A stretch of DNA of 64,000 nt from Anaeromyxobacter soli (GTDB lineage Bacteria; Myxococcota; Myxococcia; Myxococcales; Anaeromyxobacteraceae), in the NCBI RefSeq assembly GCF_022808855.1, contig NZ_JAKZLF010000009.1, positions 1 through 64,000 of the forward strand. The letters run 5' to 3'. A program made the translations under genes and the position numbers. Each line of letters starts with the position of its first letter. Positions within the stretch are counted from its first letter, which is position 1. Shown in pieces: positions 1-10,522 of this stretch. Below the pieces are notes generated by a model. The model was not told where the DNA came from, did not search any database, and saw only the letters and a list, made by a program, of their open reading frames with translations.

Positions 1-70
1 CGCCGCCCTCGGCGGACCTCGGGGGCCCGCCGCCGGCGGCCACGCGCTCGTGCATCCGCTCCTCGCTCAC
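1..70 (-). CDS. start of an unidentified protein (partial)
   Basis: A GTG codon at 70 follows the lysS stop by one base on the same strand, and the frame stays open to the left edge (about 23 codons, beginning M-S-E-E-R-M-H-E). The tight spacing suggests an operon with lysS. Too little is visible to assign a family. In such genomes lysS is often followed by a lipoprotein-release ABC permease, but nothing here proves that. Confidence 0.3.
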   Translation of the reverse strand, partial: MSEERMHERVAAGGGPPRSAEGG

Positions 71-71
71 G

Positions 72-1634
72 TCAGTCCCGGGTCTTGAGCAGCGGGAACA
101 GGATGACGTCGCGGATCGAGGCGGAGTCGGTGAGGATCATCGTCACCCGATCGATCCCGATGCCCTCGCCCGCGGTCGGCGGCATGCCGTGCTCGAGGGC
201 GCGCACGAAGTCCTCGTCGTACGGCATCGCCTCCTCGTCGCCCGAGGCGCGCGCCTTCACCTGCGCCTCGAAGCGCGCGCGCTGGTCGGCAGGATCGTTG
301 AGCTCGGAGAAGGCGTTCGCGCACTCCATGCCGCCCGCGAACAGCTCGAAGCGGTCGACGAGGCGCGGATCGGCGTCGCGCCTGCGCGAGAGCGGGCTCG
401 TCTCGAGGGGGAAGTCGACCACGAACGCGGGCCGGTCCTTCGGGAGCTGGGGCTCGCCGAACACCTCGAAGGCCGCGGCGATCGCCTCGCCCGGGGACCG
501 CTTCGCGGCCTGCTCGAGCTTCCAGGCGTCCTCCGACTCGTTCTCGCGCGCCGCCGCGCGCGCGAGCGCCTCGGCGAGCCCGCGGCCGGCGAGCGCGTCC
601 TCGACCGAGAGCCCGAGGGCACGGGCGCCCACCTCGACGAGCGAGACGCGGGGGTACGGCGGGGTGAAGTCGATGGGCTGCCCCTGGAACGTCACCACCG
701 GCGCGCCGGCGACCTCGAGGGCGAGCGCGTGGAAGAGCGCCTCGGTGAGCTTCATGAGGTCTTCCGCGGTCGCGTACGCCTCGTAGAACTCGATCGTGGT
801 GAACTCGGGGTTGTGGCGGCGGTCGATCCCCTCGTTCCGCCAGATGCGGCCGATCTCGTAGACGCGATCGAAGCCGCCCACCACGAGCCGCTTCAGGTGC
901 AGCTCGGTCGCGATGCGGAGCTTGAGGGAGAGGTCGAGCGCGTTGTGGTGCGTCTCGAACGGCCGGGCCGCCGCGCCGCCCGCCTCCTCCGGCTTGTGCA
1001 GGGTCGGCGTCTCGACCTCGAGGTAGCCGCGCCCGTCGAGGAAGCGCCGGATGGTCGAGACCGTCCGGGCGCGCTTCACGAAGGTGTCGCGCACGCCGGG
1101 GGTGGCGATGAGATCGAGGTAGCGCTGCCGGTAGCGCTGCTCGACGTCGCTGAGCCCGTGCCACTTCTCGGGCAGCGGCCGCATCGACTTCGTGAGGATG
1201 GTGAAGGCGGTCGCCTCGAGCGTGAGCTCGCCGGTCTTGGTGCGCGTGGCGGCGCCCTGGGCGGCGACGATGTCGCCGATGTCGAGGAGCTTGTAGATCT
1301 CGAAGTCCCGCTCGGAGACCCGATCCTTCTTGATCCACACCTGGAGCTCGCCGGCGGCGTCGCGGATCTTGAGGAAGGCGGCCTTGCCGAAGGGGCGGAC
1401 CGCGAGGACGCGCCCGGCGATCGACCAGGCGCCGGGGTCCTTCGCGATCTCGTCGGCCGGCGCGTCGCCGTACCTGTCGCGCAGGTCCTTCGAGAGGTGC
1501 TCCGGGCGGTGCCCGTTGCCGTAGGGGTTCACGCCGAGGGCGCGCAGCGCCTCGGCCTTCTTCGCGCGATGCGCGAGGATCTCGCGCTCGGTCGCGCCGA
1601 GGTCGTCGCCGCGGGGGGGGTTGGGATCTCGCAT
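72..1634 (-). CDS. lysS: lysyl-tRNA synthetase, class II
   Basis: Cytosolic enzyme that charges tRNA-Lys with lysine using ATP. The 520 residues match the usual class II LysRS length. An N-terminal OB-fold anticodon-binding domain (about 65-165) precedes the catalytic core. Motif 2 is seen as [14 protein letters not shown] near residue 275 and motif 3 as [11 protein letters not shown] near the C-terminus. An insertion of about 70 residues rich in Ala and Glu sits between motifs 2 and 3. The ATG at 1634 lies about 26 nt downstream of the predicted transcription start, and a possible gene begins one base after the stop. Identification is secure. Confidence 0.97.
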   Translation of the reverse strand: MRDPNPPRGDDLGATEREILAHRAKKAEALRALGVNPYGNGHRPEHLSKDLRDRYGDAPADEIAKDPGAWSIAGRVLAVRPFGKAAFLKIRDAAGELQVWIKKDRVSERDFEIYKLLDIGDIVAAQGAATRTKTGELTLEATAFTILTKSMRPLPEKWHGLSDVEQRYRQRYLDLIATPGVRDTFVKRARTVSTIRRFLDGRGYLEVETPTLHKPEEAGGAAARPFETHHNALDLSLKLRIATELHLKRLVVGGFDRVYEIGRIWRNEGIDRRHNPEFTTIEFYEAYATAEDLMKLTEALFHALALEVAGAPVVTFQGQPIDFTPPYPRVSLVEVGARALGLSVEDALAGRGLAEALARAAARENESEDAWKLEQAAKRSPGEAIAAAFEVFGEPQLPKDRPAFVVDFPLETSPLSRRRDADPRLVDRFELFAGGMECANAFSELNDPADQRARFEAQVKARASGDEEAMPYDEDFVRALEHGMPPTAGEGIGIDRVTMILTDSASIRDVILFPLLKTRD

Positions 1635-1666
1635 GTCTCGGTTTCGACGGGGAAAAGCGTGCGGCG

Positions 1667-1695
1667 AGGCTAGTCGGGCTCGCCCGCCCCGTCAA
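1667..1695 (-). promoter_or_regulatory. sigma-70 type promoter of lysS
   Basis: On the minus strand TTGACG (1695-1690) and TAGCCT (1672-1667) are separated by exactly 17 nt. Transcription would start near 1660 and give a leader of about 26 nt before the lysS ATG. Hexamers and spacing are seen directly; use is inferred. Confidence 0.65.
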
Positions 1696-1759
1696 CGCGA
1701 GAACATCCGCGCGCCGCGCGGCGGATCGAGCGGGCGGCCAGCCGAACCGGCTCGCGCTC

Positions 1760-3358
<1,599 letters not shown>

Positions 3359-4582
3359 CTAGGCGCCCTCCCCGGCTCCGAACCCTCCGAACGGCGAGGT
3401 CGGCGACGACACGCCCGGAGAGGTCGGCCGTCCGCCCACGCCGCCCGCGCTGCCTCCGGTGCGGGCGGCGAAGCGCGACCAGTCGCTGAGGCGCGCGAGG
3501 AGCGCCCGCGCCTCCTCCGAGAACGGTCCGCCCGCGTGGCCGGGGCCGAGGAGCCGCCCGAGCGGGATCTCCCACGGGATGCGGATGAAGCGGTCGTCGA
3601 TCACCGGCGAGGGGCCGAGCGGCGGCAGCATCATCTCGTTCGAGCCGCGTCCGAGCTGCCGGTCCTGCCCGCCGCGATCGACGGCGTGGATCTCGGCCCG
3701 GTACACGCGGCCGGGCTCGAGGTCGTGCACGTAGAAGCCGGTCGCCTCGAGCGCGAAGTCCAGCGTGCGCACCGGCTCCCAGCCGCCGCCGCTCCGCGCG
3801 AAGATCCGGAGCTCCGCCCGCGGGTGGTCGAGCCCGGCGAACGCCCCCTGCGCGGTGCCCTGCGAGAAGTCCCAGTAGAGGAAGAGCGTCCGCGGATCGC
3901 GCGGGAGCGCGACGAACGCGTCGTCCCCGTAGCCCCAGGGCAGCTCGCCGAGGTTCTCCTCGTACGGCGCGCCCCCCGCGCCCTCGGGGGCGCCCTCGCC
4001 CTCCTCGACGGCGCGGAAAGCCTCCGGCGCGTCCGAGGTCGTCTCGGTCATGGGGCGCGGGGCCTCGCGCACCGCCTCCTCCCCGCGCACCCGCGCGACG
4101 AAGTAGCCCTCCGGGTCCGGCGCGGCCTCGCCCGGCTTGCCGTTGCCCACCTTCTTGCGGCGCGCCCGCGCCGCCGAGACGCTCGCCGCGACCCCGGCCA
4201 CCGCGCCGGCCGCCGCGCCCGCCACCGCCGCAGCCACCTTGGCCGCCCGGCGCGTGCGGGGCGCCTTGGCGGCCTCGCGGACGCCCTCCGCGACCTCGGC
4301 CGCCGCCGACTTGCCCGCCCGCGCGGCGGCCCGGGCGCCTGCGCCGGCCGCCTTGCCCGCCTCCTTCGCGGCGCGGACGGCCTTGCCCGTCGCCGACGCG
4401 GCGCGGCTCGCGGCGGTGCGGGCCTTGCCGCGCGCGGTCTTCACCGCGCGGCCCGTCTTCTTCTCCGCGGCCTCGAGCGCCGCGACCAGCTCGCCCTTGG
4501 TCTTCCTGGACTGGCCCGGACCCAGCACCTTCCGGGCGAGCTCGCGCAAGCTCTCGACGGTCATCTTCCTGAAGTCGGCCAT
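3359..4582 (-). CDS. DUF4912 domain protein with SAP/Rho-N-like N-terminus
   Basis: 407 residues. The first ~45 residues (MTVESLRELARKVLG..KGELVAALE) resemble a Rho-N/SAP helix-extended-loop-helix, a possible nucleic-acid-binding unit. A strongly basic Ala/Lys-rich stretch (about 45-140) like a histone H1 tail follows. The C-terminal half carries the DUF4912 core, with GYGDDAFVALPRDPRTLFLYWD and a beta-sandwich-like region ending in IRIPWEIPLGR. The ATG at 4582 was chosen because the frame upstream is low-complexity and antisense to the next promoter region. The gene is coupled to the GH57 branching enzyme (stop and start codons touch), and DUF4912 genes are often seen next to GH57 genes. Function unknown; a role in glucan metabolism is inferred only from context. 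Confidence 0.85.
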   Translation of the reverse strand: MADFRKMTVESLRELARKVLGPGQSRKTKGELVAALEAAEKKTGRAVKTARGKARTAASRAASATGKAVRAAKEAGKAAGAGARAAARAGKSAAAEVAEGVREAAKAPRTRRAAKVAAAVAGAAAGAVAGVAASVSAARARRKKVGNGKPGEAAPDPEGYFVARVRGEEAVREAPRPMTETTSDAPEAFRAVEEGEGAPEGAGGAPYEENLGELPWGYGDDAFVALPRDPRTLFLYWDFSQGTAQGAFAGLDHPRAELRIFARSGGGWEPVRTLDFALEATGFYVHDLEPGRVYRAEIHAVDRGGQDRQLGRGSNEMMLPPLGPSPVIDDRFIRIPWEIPLGRLLGPGHAGGPFSEEARALLARLSDWSRFAARTGGSAGGVGGRPTSPGVSSPTSPFGGFGAGEGA

Positions 4583-4742
4583 GGCAGTGTTCGAGAGAAA
4601 TCCGGGTTGGCCGCGGTCCGCAAGGGGTTTCCCGGGTCGGCAGCGCGCGGGCGGCGGCGTTCGCGTCGCGTGTCCCCCCTGCGCGGGGCTGGGCCGGCCG
4701 TCCGCCTCTGCTACGCTCGAATCTCGCAACGGTGGGGGCCTC

Positions 4743-6683
4743 ATGCACCGTCGGGCAACGTCGACCACGAGGGGACTCGAGCCGTGCGCGAGGTGCGGCG
4801 GCGCGCACCCCGCGGATGCGTCCTGCTCGTCTCCCCTGCCGACGCTCGCCTTCGGCGGTGGATCCGGCCCGGCGCGGGCGCCCGCGGCGCAGGTCGCGGC
4901 GGTCGATCCGCTCCTGGGGACGCAGGTTGGCAGCTTTAGGATCTCGAGGCTCCTCGGCCGCGGCGGGATGGGCACCGTGTACCTCGCCGAGCATCCCGTG
5001 ATCGGCAGCCGCGTCGCGGTGAAGTTCCTGCACGAGGCGATGTCGGCGGACGCGCAGGTCGTCTCGCGCTTCTACGACGAGGCGCGGGCGGTGAACCTCA
5101 TCGGGCACGAGAACATCGTCGGCATCTACGACCTCTCGGTGCTCCCGCCGGGTCGCTTCTACTACGTGATGGAGCTCCTCGACGGCGAGACGCTCGCCGA
5201 GCGGGTCCGCGGAGGTCCGCTCGACCCCGCGACCGCCCTCGACGTCCTCCTGCAGCTCTGCGACGCGCTCCAGTGCGCGCACGAGCGGGGCGTCGTCCAC
5301 CGCGACCTGAAGCCCGAGAACGTCTTCCTCGTGAACCGCCGCGGCCGCCGGAACTTCGTCAAGCTCGTCGACTTCGGCATCGCGAAGCTGCGCGGCGCCC
5401 GCGTCGCCGGCCGCACCGAGGCGGGGTTGATCGTCGGGACCCCCGAGTACATGGCGCCCGAGCAGTGCGAGGACGGTCCGATCGACGCGCGGACGGACGT
5501 CTATGCGCTGGGCGTCATCGCCTTCGAGCTCGCCACCGGGCGTCTCCCCTTCGCGGGGAGGAGCCTCGCGGCGCTCCTCCTCGCGCACCTCGAGGCGGTC
5601 CCCCCCCGCCCATCCGAGCTCGCCCCGGTCGCCCCGGCGCTCGAGCGGGCCATCCTCCGCGCCCTCGAGAAGGACCCCGATGCTCGCTTCGCGGACATGG
5701 CCACGTTCGCCGCCGCGCTCCGCGAGGCGCGCGCGGAGCTCCCGGCTCGCACGCCCTCCCCGGCTCCCGCCGCGGGCGCGGCACCGGTCCCGCGCGGTGC
5801 GGACGCCGCCCGGGAGGCCGCCGTCGAGGCGGAGGTGTGCGCCGGAGGCGCCCCCCCGGTGCGCCTCGCCGTCCGCGAGCTCACCCGGAGCGGCGCCTTC
5901 CTCCGCGGCGACGCGGCGCTCCCGCCGCTCCTCTCGCGGCTCCGGCTCACCCTCGCGCACCCCTCGCTGCGCGCGCCGCTCGGGCTGTCCGCCGAGGTGG
6001 TGCGCCACGTGTCCGCCGCCGAGGCCGCCGCCTGGCGGATGGACCCCGGCTTCGCGGTGCAGTTCGTGGACCTCGCGCCCGCGGACCGCGCCGCGCTCGC
6101 GACGCTCGCCGACACCCAGCGCCGCGCGACCCCGCCGCCGGCGGCGGGTCCCACGGGGGAGCCGCTCCTGCGCGCCCTCGAGGCCCGCGCCTCCGCGAGC
6201 CACTACGCGTTCCTCGCCGTGCCGCTCGACGCGGAGTTCGCCGACGTGCGGCGCGCCGCCCGGGGGCTGCGGGAGTCGCTCGAGGCGCTCCGGCTCCGGC
6301 CGCTCGCGGCCGATCACCCGGCCCGGGCGACCGCGCTCCTCGTACGCCTCGAGGCGGCGCAGGCGGCGCTCGCGACCCCCGCGGCCCGCCTCGCCCACGA
6401 CGCCGAGCGCGGCAACGCCCTCGGCGTCTCGCGCTGCCTCGCCGCGGGCGTCCCCCGCGCCCTGCTCGAGTCGCGGCGGGCGGAGCTCCTCCGGGCGGCG
6501 CCCGCGCGCGGCGCCGAGGCGAGCCGCCAGCGCGCGCGCGCCGAGGTCGCCCGCAAGCTCGGGAACGCGGCCGCCGCCCTCGCAGCGTACGAGGCCGCGC
6601 TCGCGGCGGATCCACTCGACGTGGAGACCCTCGAGGCCTGCCTCGCCCTCCGCCGCGGGCCGAATGGCCCCGCCGCCCGCTGA
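4743..6683 (+). CDS. Ser/Thr protein kinase fused to a PilZ-like and a DnaJ-like region
   Basis: 646 residues. A short zinc-ribbon-like Cys cluster (C15, C18, C28) leads into a Hanks-type kinase domain (about 64-320). It has a Gly loop LGRGGMGTVY, Lys94 in VAVKFL, HRDLKPEN and DFG, all catalytic motifs intact. After a Pro/Ala linker, about residues 360-460 look like the divergent PilZ domain common in Myxococcota (RELTRSGAFLR...GFAVQFVDL). Residues about 470-560 resemble a J-like region (SHYAFLAVPLDAEFADVRRAARGL), and the tail (about 590-640) is TPR-like. There is no transmembrane segment, so the protein is likely cytosolic. Start ATG 4743 puts the Cys cluster at the N-terminus. It is divergent from the DUF4912 gene. 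The link between phosphorylation and c-di-GMP is an inference. Confidence 0.9.
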   Translation: MHRRATSTTRGLEPCARCGGAHPADASCSSPLPTLAFGGGSGPARAPAAQVAAVDPLLGTQVGSFRISRLLGRGGMGTVYLAEHPVIGSRVAVKFLHEAMSADAQVVSRFYDEARAVNLIGHENIVGIYDLSVLPPGRFYYVMELLDGETLAERVRGGPLDPATALDVLLQLCDALQCAHERGVVHRDLKPENVFLVNRRGRRNFVKLVDFGIAKLRGARVAGRTEAGLIVGTPEYMAPEQCEDGPIDARTDVYALGVIAFELATGRLPFAGRSLAALLLAHLEAVPPRPSELAPVAPALERAILRALEKDPDARFADMATFAAALREARAELPARTPSPAPAAGAAPVPRGADAAREAAVEAEVCAGGAPPVRLAVRELTRSGAFLRGDAALPPLLSRLRLTLAHPSLRAPLGLSAEVVRHVSAAEAAAWRMDPGFAVQFVDLAPADRAALATLADTQRRATPPPAAGPTGEPLLRALEARASASHYAFLAVPLDAEFADVRRAARGLRESLEALRLRPLAADHPARATALLVRLEAAQAALATPAARLAHDAERGNALGVSRCLAAGVPRALLESRRAELLRAAPARGAEASRQRARAEVARKLGNAAAALAAYEAALAADPLDVETLEACLALRRGPNGPAAR

Positions 6684-6753
6684 GGGAGGCCCCCGCCGCG
6701 GGCTGAATAGACGATCCGAGCGCAGCGTCCAGGTCAGCGGGCCGCTCTTCGCC

Positions 6754-6768
6754 TACAATCGCCCGCCG
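6754..6768 (+). promoter_or_regulatory. -10 box with very short leader before the BamA-like gene
   Basis: TACAAT (6754-6759) is followed after 9 nt by the ATG at 6769. A start about 7 nt past the -10 leaves a leader of 0-4 nt. No good -35 hexamer and no Shine-Dalgarno sequence are visible. Confidence 0.45.
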
Positions 6769-8193
6769 ATGACCGCGCTCGTCCCCGCCCTGCTGGCGCT
6801 CGCCCTCGGGCAGGCCGCCGCTGCCCCGGCCGCGCCGGAGCCCCCGCCGATCGCCGCCCCGGCGGTCGACGCGCCCGAGCCCGACCTCTCGCCCCTCCCG
6901 CGGCGCTACACCATCGAGCGGGTGGTCGTCTCCGGGCTGCACCACGCGCGCGAGCCGGAGGTGCGCCGCCACCTGCTCGTCACGGAGGGCGACCTGCTCG
7001 ACGAGGAGCGCGTGCTCCTGTCGCGGCTGCGGCTCCTCCAGCTCGGCTGGTTCTCCAAGGTCGAGACGCGGGTCGAGCGCGGGAGCGAGCGCGGCCTCGT
7101 GGTGCTCGTGGTCGAGGTGGTCGAGCGGAACACGCTCCTCGTCACGGATCTCGTCCTGGGGTCGACGGGGCCGCAGCCCATCTACGGCGGCCTCGGCCTC
7201 TCGCAGCAGAACTTCCTCGGCCGGGGCTTCGGCCTCTCGGGCGCGTTCGTCTACGGCGGCTCGCCCGCGGGCCGGCCGCAGGATCCCGGCCGCTTCGCGG
7301 TGCGAGGCAGCTTCTTCGCGCCCGACCTGCCGCTCGCCCGCCGCGGGGCGCGGGGCGAGCGCGGCCTCGTCCTCGGCGCGACCGTCCTCTTCGTGCGCGG
7401 GGAGGAGCTCGCCTGCGGCGACCCGGACTGCGACGCCTTCTCGGACGACTTCGGCGCGGCGCCGCGGCTCCGCTACCAGCGCGCCTCGTTCGAGGGCACC
7501 ATCGGCATCCGCCCCGGCGCCTTCGAGCGGCTCCTCGCGAGCTACCGGTACGAGGCCCTCCGGGAGCTCTCCGCCGGGGGCACGCCGGCCGCGCCCGAGA
7601 ACCTGCCGGCGCTCCGGCCCGGCCGCTCGCGCCTCTCGGCGCTGACGGGGACCTACGAGATCGACACGCGCGACGACTTCTTCCTGCCGCGCGAGGGCCT
7701 CCGCGGCCTCGCCCAGGTGACGTTCGGCTCGCGCGTGCTCGGCGGCGACTACGAGTACAGCCGCTACCTCCTCCAGCTCGAGACGGCGTTCGGGCTCCTC
7801 GACCTCCCCCTCCGCCTCCAGGCGACGCTGGGCGCCGCGCAGGGCGGCGCGCCGTTCTTCGAGCGCTTCTACCCGGCGGACCTCGCCTACTTCGCCGTGG
7901 GTCCCGCCCTGGCGCGCTCGCTCGAGCTCAACTTCTCGACCGACTCGCGCTACGACGCGTTCGTCGCCATGGGCGGCCTCGAGTACGCCGTGCCGCTCTG
8001 GCAGCGGCAGGCCTTCTTCCGGCGCGGCTACCTCGCGCTCGGCGCGCGCGGCGTCTACTCCTCCCAGGTGCTCGGCGGCGCGCGGACCCGCTTCTCCCGC
8101 ACCCCCGTCTCGGCCGAGCTCGCGCTCCGCCTCGACACGCCCGTCGGCGTCTTCAACGCGTCGCTCGGCTACGCGGTGGACAACCTGCTGTGA
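6769..8193 (+). CDS. BamA/TamA-family outer membrane protein, short form
   Basis: 474 residues. A signal peptide (MTALVPALLALALGQAAA) is followed by a Pro/Ala linker and one clear POTRA-like domain (about 44-125: YTIERVVVSGL...GWFSKVETRVERG). A C-terminal Omp85-type 16-strand barrel (about 135-474) ends in NASLGYAVDNLL. BamA proteins usually carry five POTRA domains and about 800 residues, so this is a minimal single-POTRA member. It is predicted to sit in the outer membrane and insert or secrete a partner protein. It starts a run of three genes that overlap by 4 nt each, so it is co-translated with the exported protein and sensor kinase that follow. Confidence 0.82.
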   Translation: MTALVPALLALALGQAAAAPAAPEPPPIAAPAVDAPEPDLSPLPRRYTIERVVVSGLHHAREPEVRRHLLVTEGDLLDEERVLLSRLRLLQLGWFSKVETRVERGSERGLVVLVVEVVERNTLLVTDLVLGSTGPQPIYGGLGLSQQNFLGRGFGLSGAFVYGGSPAGRPQDPGRFAVRGSFFAPDLPLARRGARGERGLVLGATVLFVRGEELACGDPDCDAFSDDFGAAPRLRYQRASFEGTIGIRPGAFERLLASYRYEALRELSAGGTPAAPENLPALRPGRSRLSALTGTYEIDTRDDFFLPREGLRGLAQVTFGSRVLGGDYEYSRYLLQLETAFGLLDLPLRLQATLGAAQGGAPFFERFYPADLAYFAVGPALARSLELNFSTDSRYDAFVAMGGLEYAVPLWQRQAFFRRGYLALGARGVYSSQVLGGARTRFSRTPVSAELALRLDTPVGVFNASLGYAVDNLL

Positions 8194-8876
8194 CGCGCGC
8201 TCCCCGCAGGACCGGCCGCGCCGTGCGCCACCTCCTCGCCGCCCTCGGCGCCGCGGCCGCGCTGGGCGCCGTGGCCGCCGGCCCGCCCGAGCCGCTCGCC
8301 GCCCGGGTCGCTCCGCGCGCCGGCCGCGTCGAGGCGAGCCTCGATCTCTCCGCCGCGTTCCCGGCCGCGACCGAGCGCGACTTCGGCAACGGGCTCACGA
8401 ACGTCGTCGCGATCTACGTCTCGGTCGTGCCCGACGGGTCCCGCGCGCCGGCCGCGCTCTACGGGCGGGTCGTGGAGATCCTCTTCGACGTCTGGGAGGA
8501 GACGTACGCGGTGACGGTGAAGGACCCGCGCGCGCCCCAGGGCGTGCACTACGTGCTGCCGGACTTCGCGGCGCTGCGCCGGTTCCTCTCCGAGGCGCGC
8601 GGCGTCGACCTGGGTCCGGTGCAGGCGCTGCCCGGGGCGCCCTACCACCTCGAGGCGCGCGTCGAGGTGAACCCCGTCTCGCGCGAGCAGCTCCAGCGCA
8701 CGCGCGAGTACATCGCGAACCCCGCCGCCGGCACCCGCACCTCGGGCGGGACGCGCAGCGTGCTCGGCGCCGTCGCGAGCTTCCTCCTGCGCGAGCCCGA
8801 TCCCGGCAGCGACGTGCACCTCTTCCGCTCGCGCTCGTTCGCGCCGGGCGCCGCGGCGTCGGGGGCGGGGCGGTGA
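8190..8876 (+). CDS. exported protein, DUF4390-like by position
   Basis: 228 residues. The GTG start overlaps the upstream stop (GTGA). An N-terminal hydrophobic segment (about 14-30, LLAALGAAAALGAVAAG) looks like a signal peptide, and the rest is predicted to be periplasmic beta-rich sequence. No catalytic motif is recognised. In Betaproteobacteria a DUF4390 protein sits immediately before an NtrY-like kinase, as here, so it may be a distant relative that modulates the kinase. The similarity is weak and the role is inferred from order only. The gene overlaps the next one by 4 nt as well. Confidence 0.75.
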   Translation: MTRAPRRTGRAVRHLLAALGAAAALGAVAAGPPEPLAARVAPRAGRVEASLDLSAAFPAATERDFGNGLTNVVAIYVSVVPDGSRAPAALYGRVVEILFDVWEETYAVTVKDPRAPQGVHYVLPDFAALRRFLSEARGVDLGPVQALPGAPYHLEARVEVNPVSREQLQRTREYIANPAAGTRTSGGTRSVLGAVASFLLREPDPGSDVHLFRSRSFAPGAAASGAGR

Positions 8877-10399
8877 GCGGCGCGCCCTCCCTCGTCCGCC
8901 GCGCGGCCGGCGCGCTCCGCGTCTCCCGGTTCGAGGCGAAGATCGCGGTCGCCCTCGTGGTCTCGGCGACGCTGCCGCTCCTCGGCGCGCTCCTCCTCGC
9001 CGGGAAGCTCGCCGAGGAGAACCTCGCGCTCGGCCTCGACCCCCGCGTGGTGGAGCGGCTCGAGGCGGTGCCCGCGCTGTACGGCGACCTCTTCCAGGCC
9101 CGCAAGCAGCTCTACGCCGAGCAGGCGCGCGCGCTCGCGCGCGGGCTCCCCAGGGACCGCGGGCGGACGCACGCGTATCTCGAGTCGGCGCTCGCGAAGA
9201 CGCCGCGGCTCCGGCGCGTGTCGCTCCACGCCGCGGACGGCGCGGTCGTCGCCGAGGCCGAGACGCAGGCGGAGAACCCCGAGGGCGAGTGGCGGGAGGC
9301 GCCGGCGCGGGTGGCGCTCCCCGGCGGCGGACGCCTCGACTGCACGTTCGCCATCGAGGCGCGCTACTTCGCCGAGCTCGGCGAGGCGCGCGAGGTGGGC
9401 GAGCTCGTCCAGGGCGTGGACGCGCTCCGCTCGGAGATCCGGCGCAGCTACGTGCGCGCCTTCGCGCTCCTCCTCGTCGCGTGGGCGGCGGGGGCGGCCG
9501 CGATCGGCATCCTGCTCGCGCGCCGCACCACCCGGCGGGTCACGCGGCTCGTCGGGGCGGTCCGCCAGCTCGCCTCGGGCGACCTCTCGGTCCAGGTCGA
9601 TCCCGGGCGGGCGAACGACGAGGTCGCCGGCCTCGCCCGCGCGTTCAACGCCATGGTCCGCGAGGTGCGGGAGAGCCGCGACCGGATCGTCTACCTCGAG
9701 AAGATCTCGGGCTGGCAGGACGTCGCGCGCCGGCTCGCCCACGAGATCAAGAACCCGCTGACGCCGATGAAGCTCGCGTTCCAGCAGCTCGAGGCGCGCT
9801 GGAAGGCAACCCGGGTCCGGGACCCCGACTTCGGCAAGCTGCTCGGCGAGGCGGGCGAGATCGTGCGCGAGGAGATCGGCACGCTGCAGCGGCTCGTGGA
9901 CGAGTTCTCGGCGTTCGCGAAGCTCCCGGAGGTGCGGTCCGAGCCGTCGGAGCTCGGCGCGTTCGTGAAGGAGTTCCTCCGCACGAGCAAGCAGCTCGGG
10001 GCGGCCGCCGAGCTGTCCGTCGTGAAGGCGAGCGGCCCCTGCCCGGTCGCGCTCGACCGCCAGCTCATGCGCCGGGTGCTCACGAACCTCTGCCAGAACG
10101 CGATCGACGCGGCGCGCCCGGCGCGCGCCCGGATCCACCTCGGCATCGCGCGCACGCGCGAGCGCGCCGTGCTCACCGTCGCGGACGAGGGGCCCGGCAT
10201 CGACCGGGACCTCTGGGACCGGATCTTCGATCCGTACTTCACGACGAAGGGGGTCGGCGGGACCGGCCTCGGCCTCGCGATCGTGAAGAAGATCGTCCTC
10301 CAGCACGGCGGCGAGATCCAGGTCGGCGATCGCCCGGGCGGCGGCGCGTCCTTCACCATCGCCCTGCCGCTCGCGCCCGAGGCGCAGCGGGCCGCCTGA
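8873..10399 (+). CDS. NtrY-like membrane sensor histidine kinase
   Basis: 508 residues. Two transmembrane helices (about 22-44 and 200-222) flank a periplasmic sensor region of about 150 residues. A HAMP domain follows (RRTTRRVTRLVGAVRQLASG). The HisKA box is LAHEIKNPLTPM with the phospho-accepting His290. The HATPase domain shows N box NLCQNAIDAA, G1 DEGPGI and G2 GTGLGLAIVKKI. The order fits NtrY of the NtrYX family, which responds to nitrogen or redox state. The GTG start overlaps the preceding gene by 4 nt. The likely partner is the sigma-54 activator at 16169, about 6 kb downstream rather than adjacent. Confidence 0.88.
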   Translation: MSGAPSLVRRAAGALRVSRFEAKIAVALVVSATLPLLGALLLAGKLAEENLALGLDPRVVERLEAVPALYGDLFQARKQLYAEQARALARGLPRDRGRTHAYLESALAKTPRLRRVSLHAADGAVVAEAETQAENPEGEWREAPARVALPGGGRLDCTFAIEARYFAELGEAREVGELVQGVDALRSEIRRSYVRAFALLLVAWAAGAAAIGILLARRTTRRVTRLVGAVRQLASGDLSVQVDPGRANDEVAGLARAFNAMVREVRESRDRIVYLEKISGWQDVARRLAHEIKNPLTPMKLAFQQLEARWKATRVRDPDFGKLLGEAGEIVREEIGTLQRLVDEFSAFAKLPEVRSEPSELGAFVKEFLRTSKQLGAAAELSVVKASGPCPVALDRQLMRRVLTNLCQNAIDAARPARARIHLGIARTRERAVLTVADEGPGIDRDLWDRIFDPYFTTKGVGGTGLGLAIVKKIVLQHGGEIQVGDRPGGGASFTIALPLAPEAQRAA

Positions 10400-10413
10400 C
10401 GGTCCGCGGCGGG

Positions 10414-10466
10414 CCCGGGCCCGGCGTCGCCCCCCGCGGGCGGCGCGGAGCCCGGCCGGGCCCGGG
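10414..10466 (+). terminator. GC-rich inverted repeat after the sensor kinase
   Basis: An 11-bp perfect stem pairs 10414-10424 with 10456-10466 around a 31-nt loop that can fold further. There is no T tract, so it may act as a Rho-assisted or structural barrier rather than a classic intrinsic terminator. Confidence 0.3.
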
Positions 10467-10508
10467 TCCCCGCTGCGACGGCGGGTTCAGCTCGAGCGCG
10501 CAACGCTG

Positions 10509-10522
10509 TAGCATCCGCCGCC
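10509..10522 (+). promoter_or_regulatory. -10 box with very short leader before the SDR gene
   Basis: TAGCAT (10509-10514) lies 8 nt before the ATG at 10523. A weak TTCAGC (10486-10491) is 17 nt upstream of it. The predicted leader is nearly absent. Confidence 0.4.
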
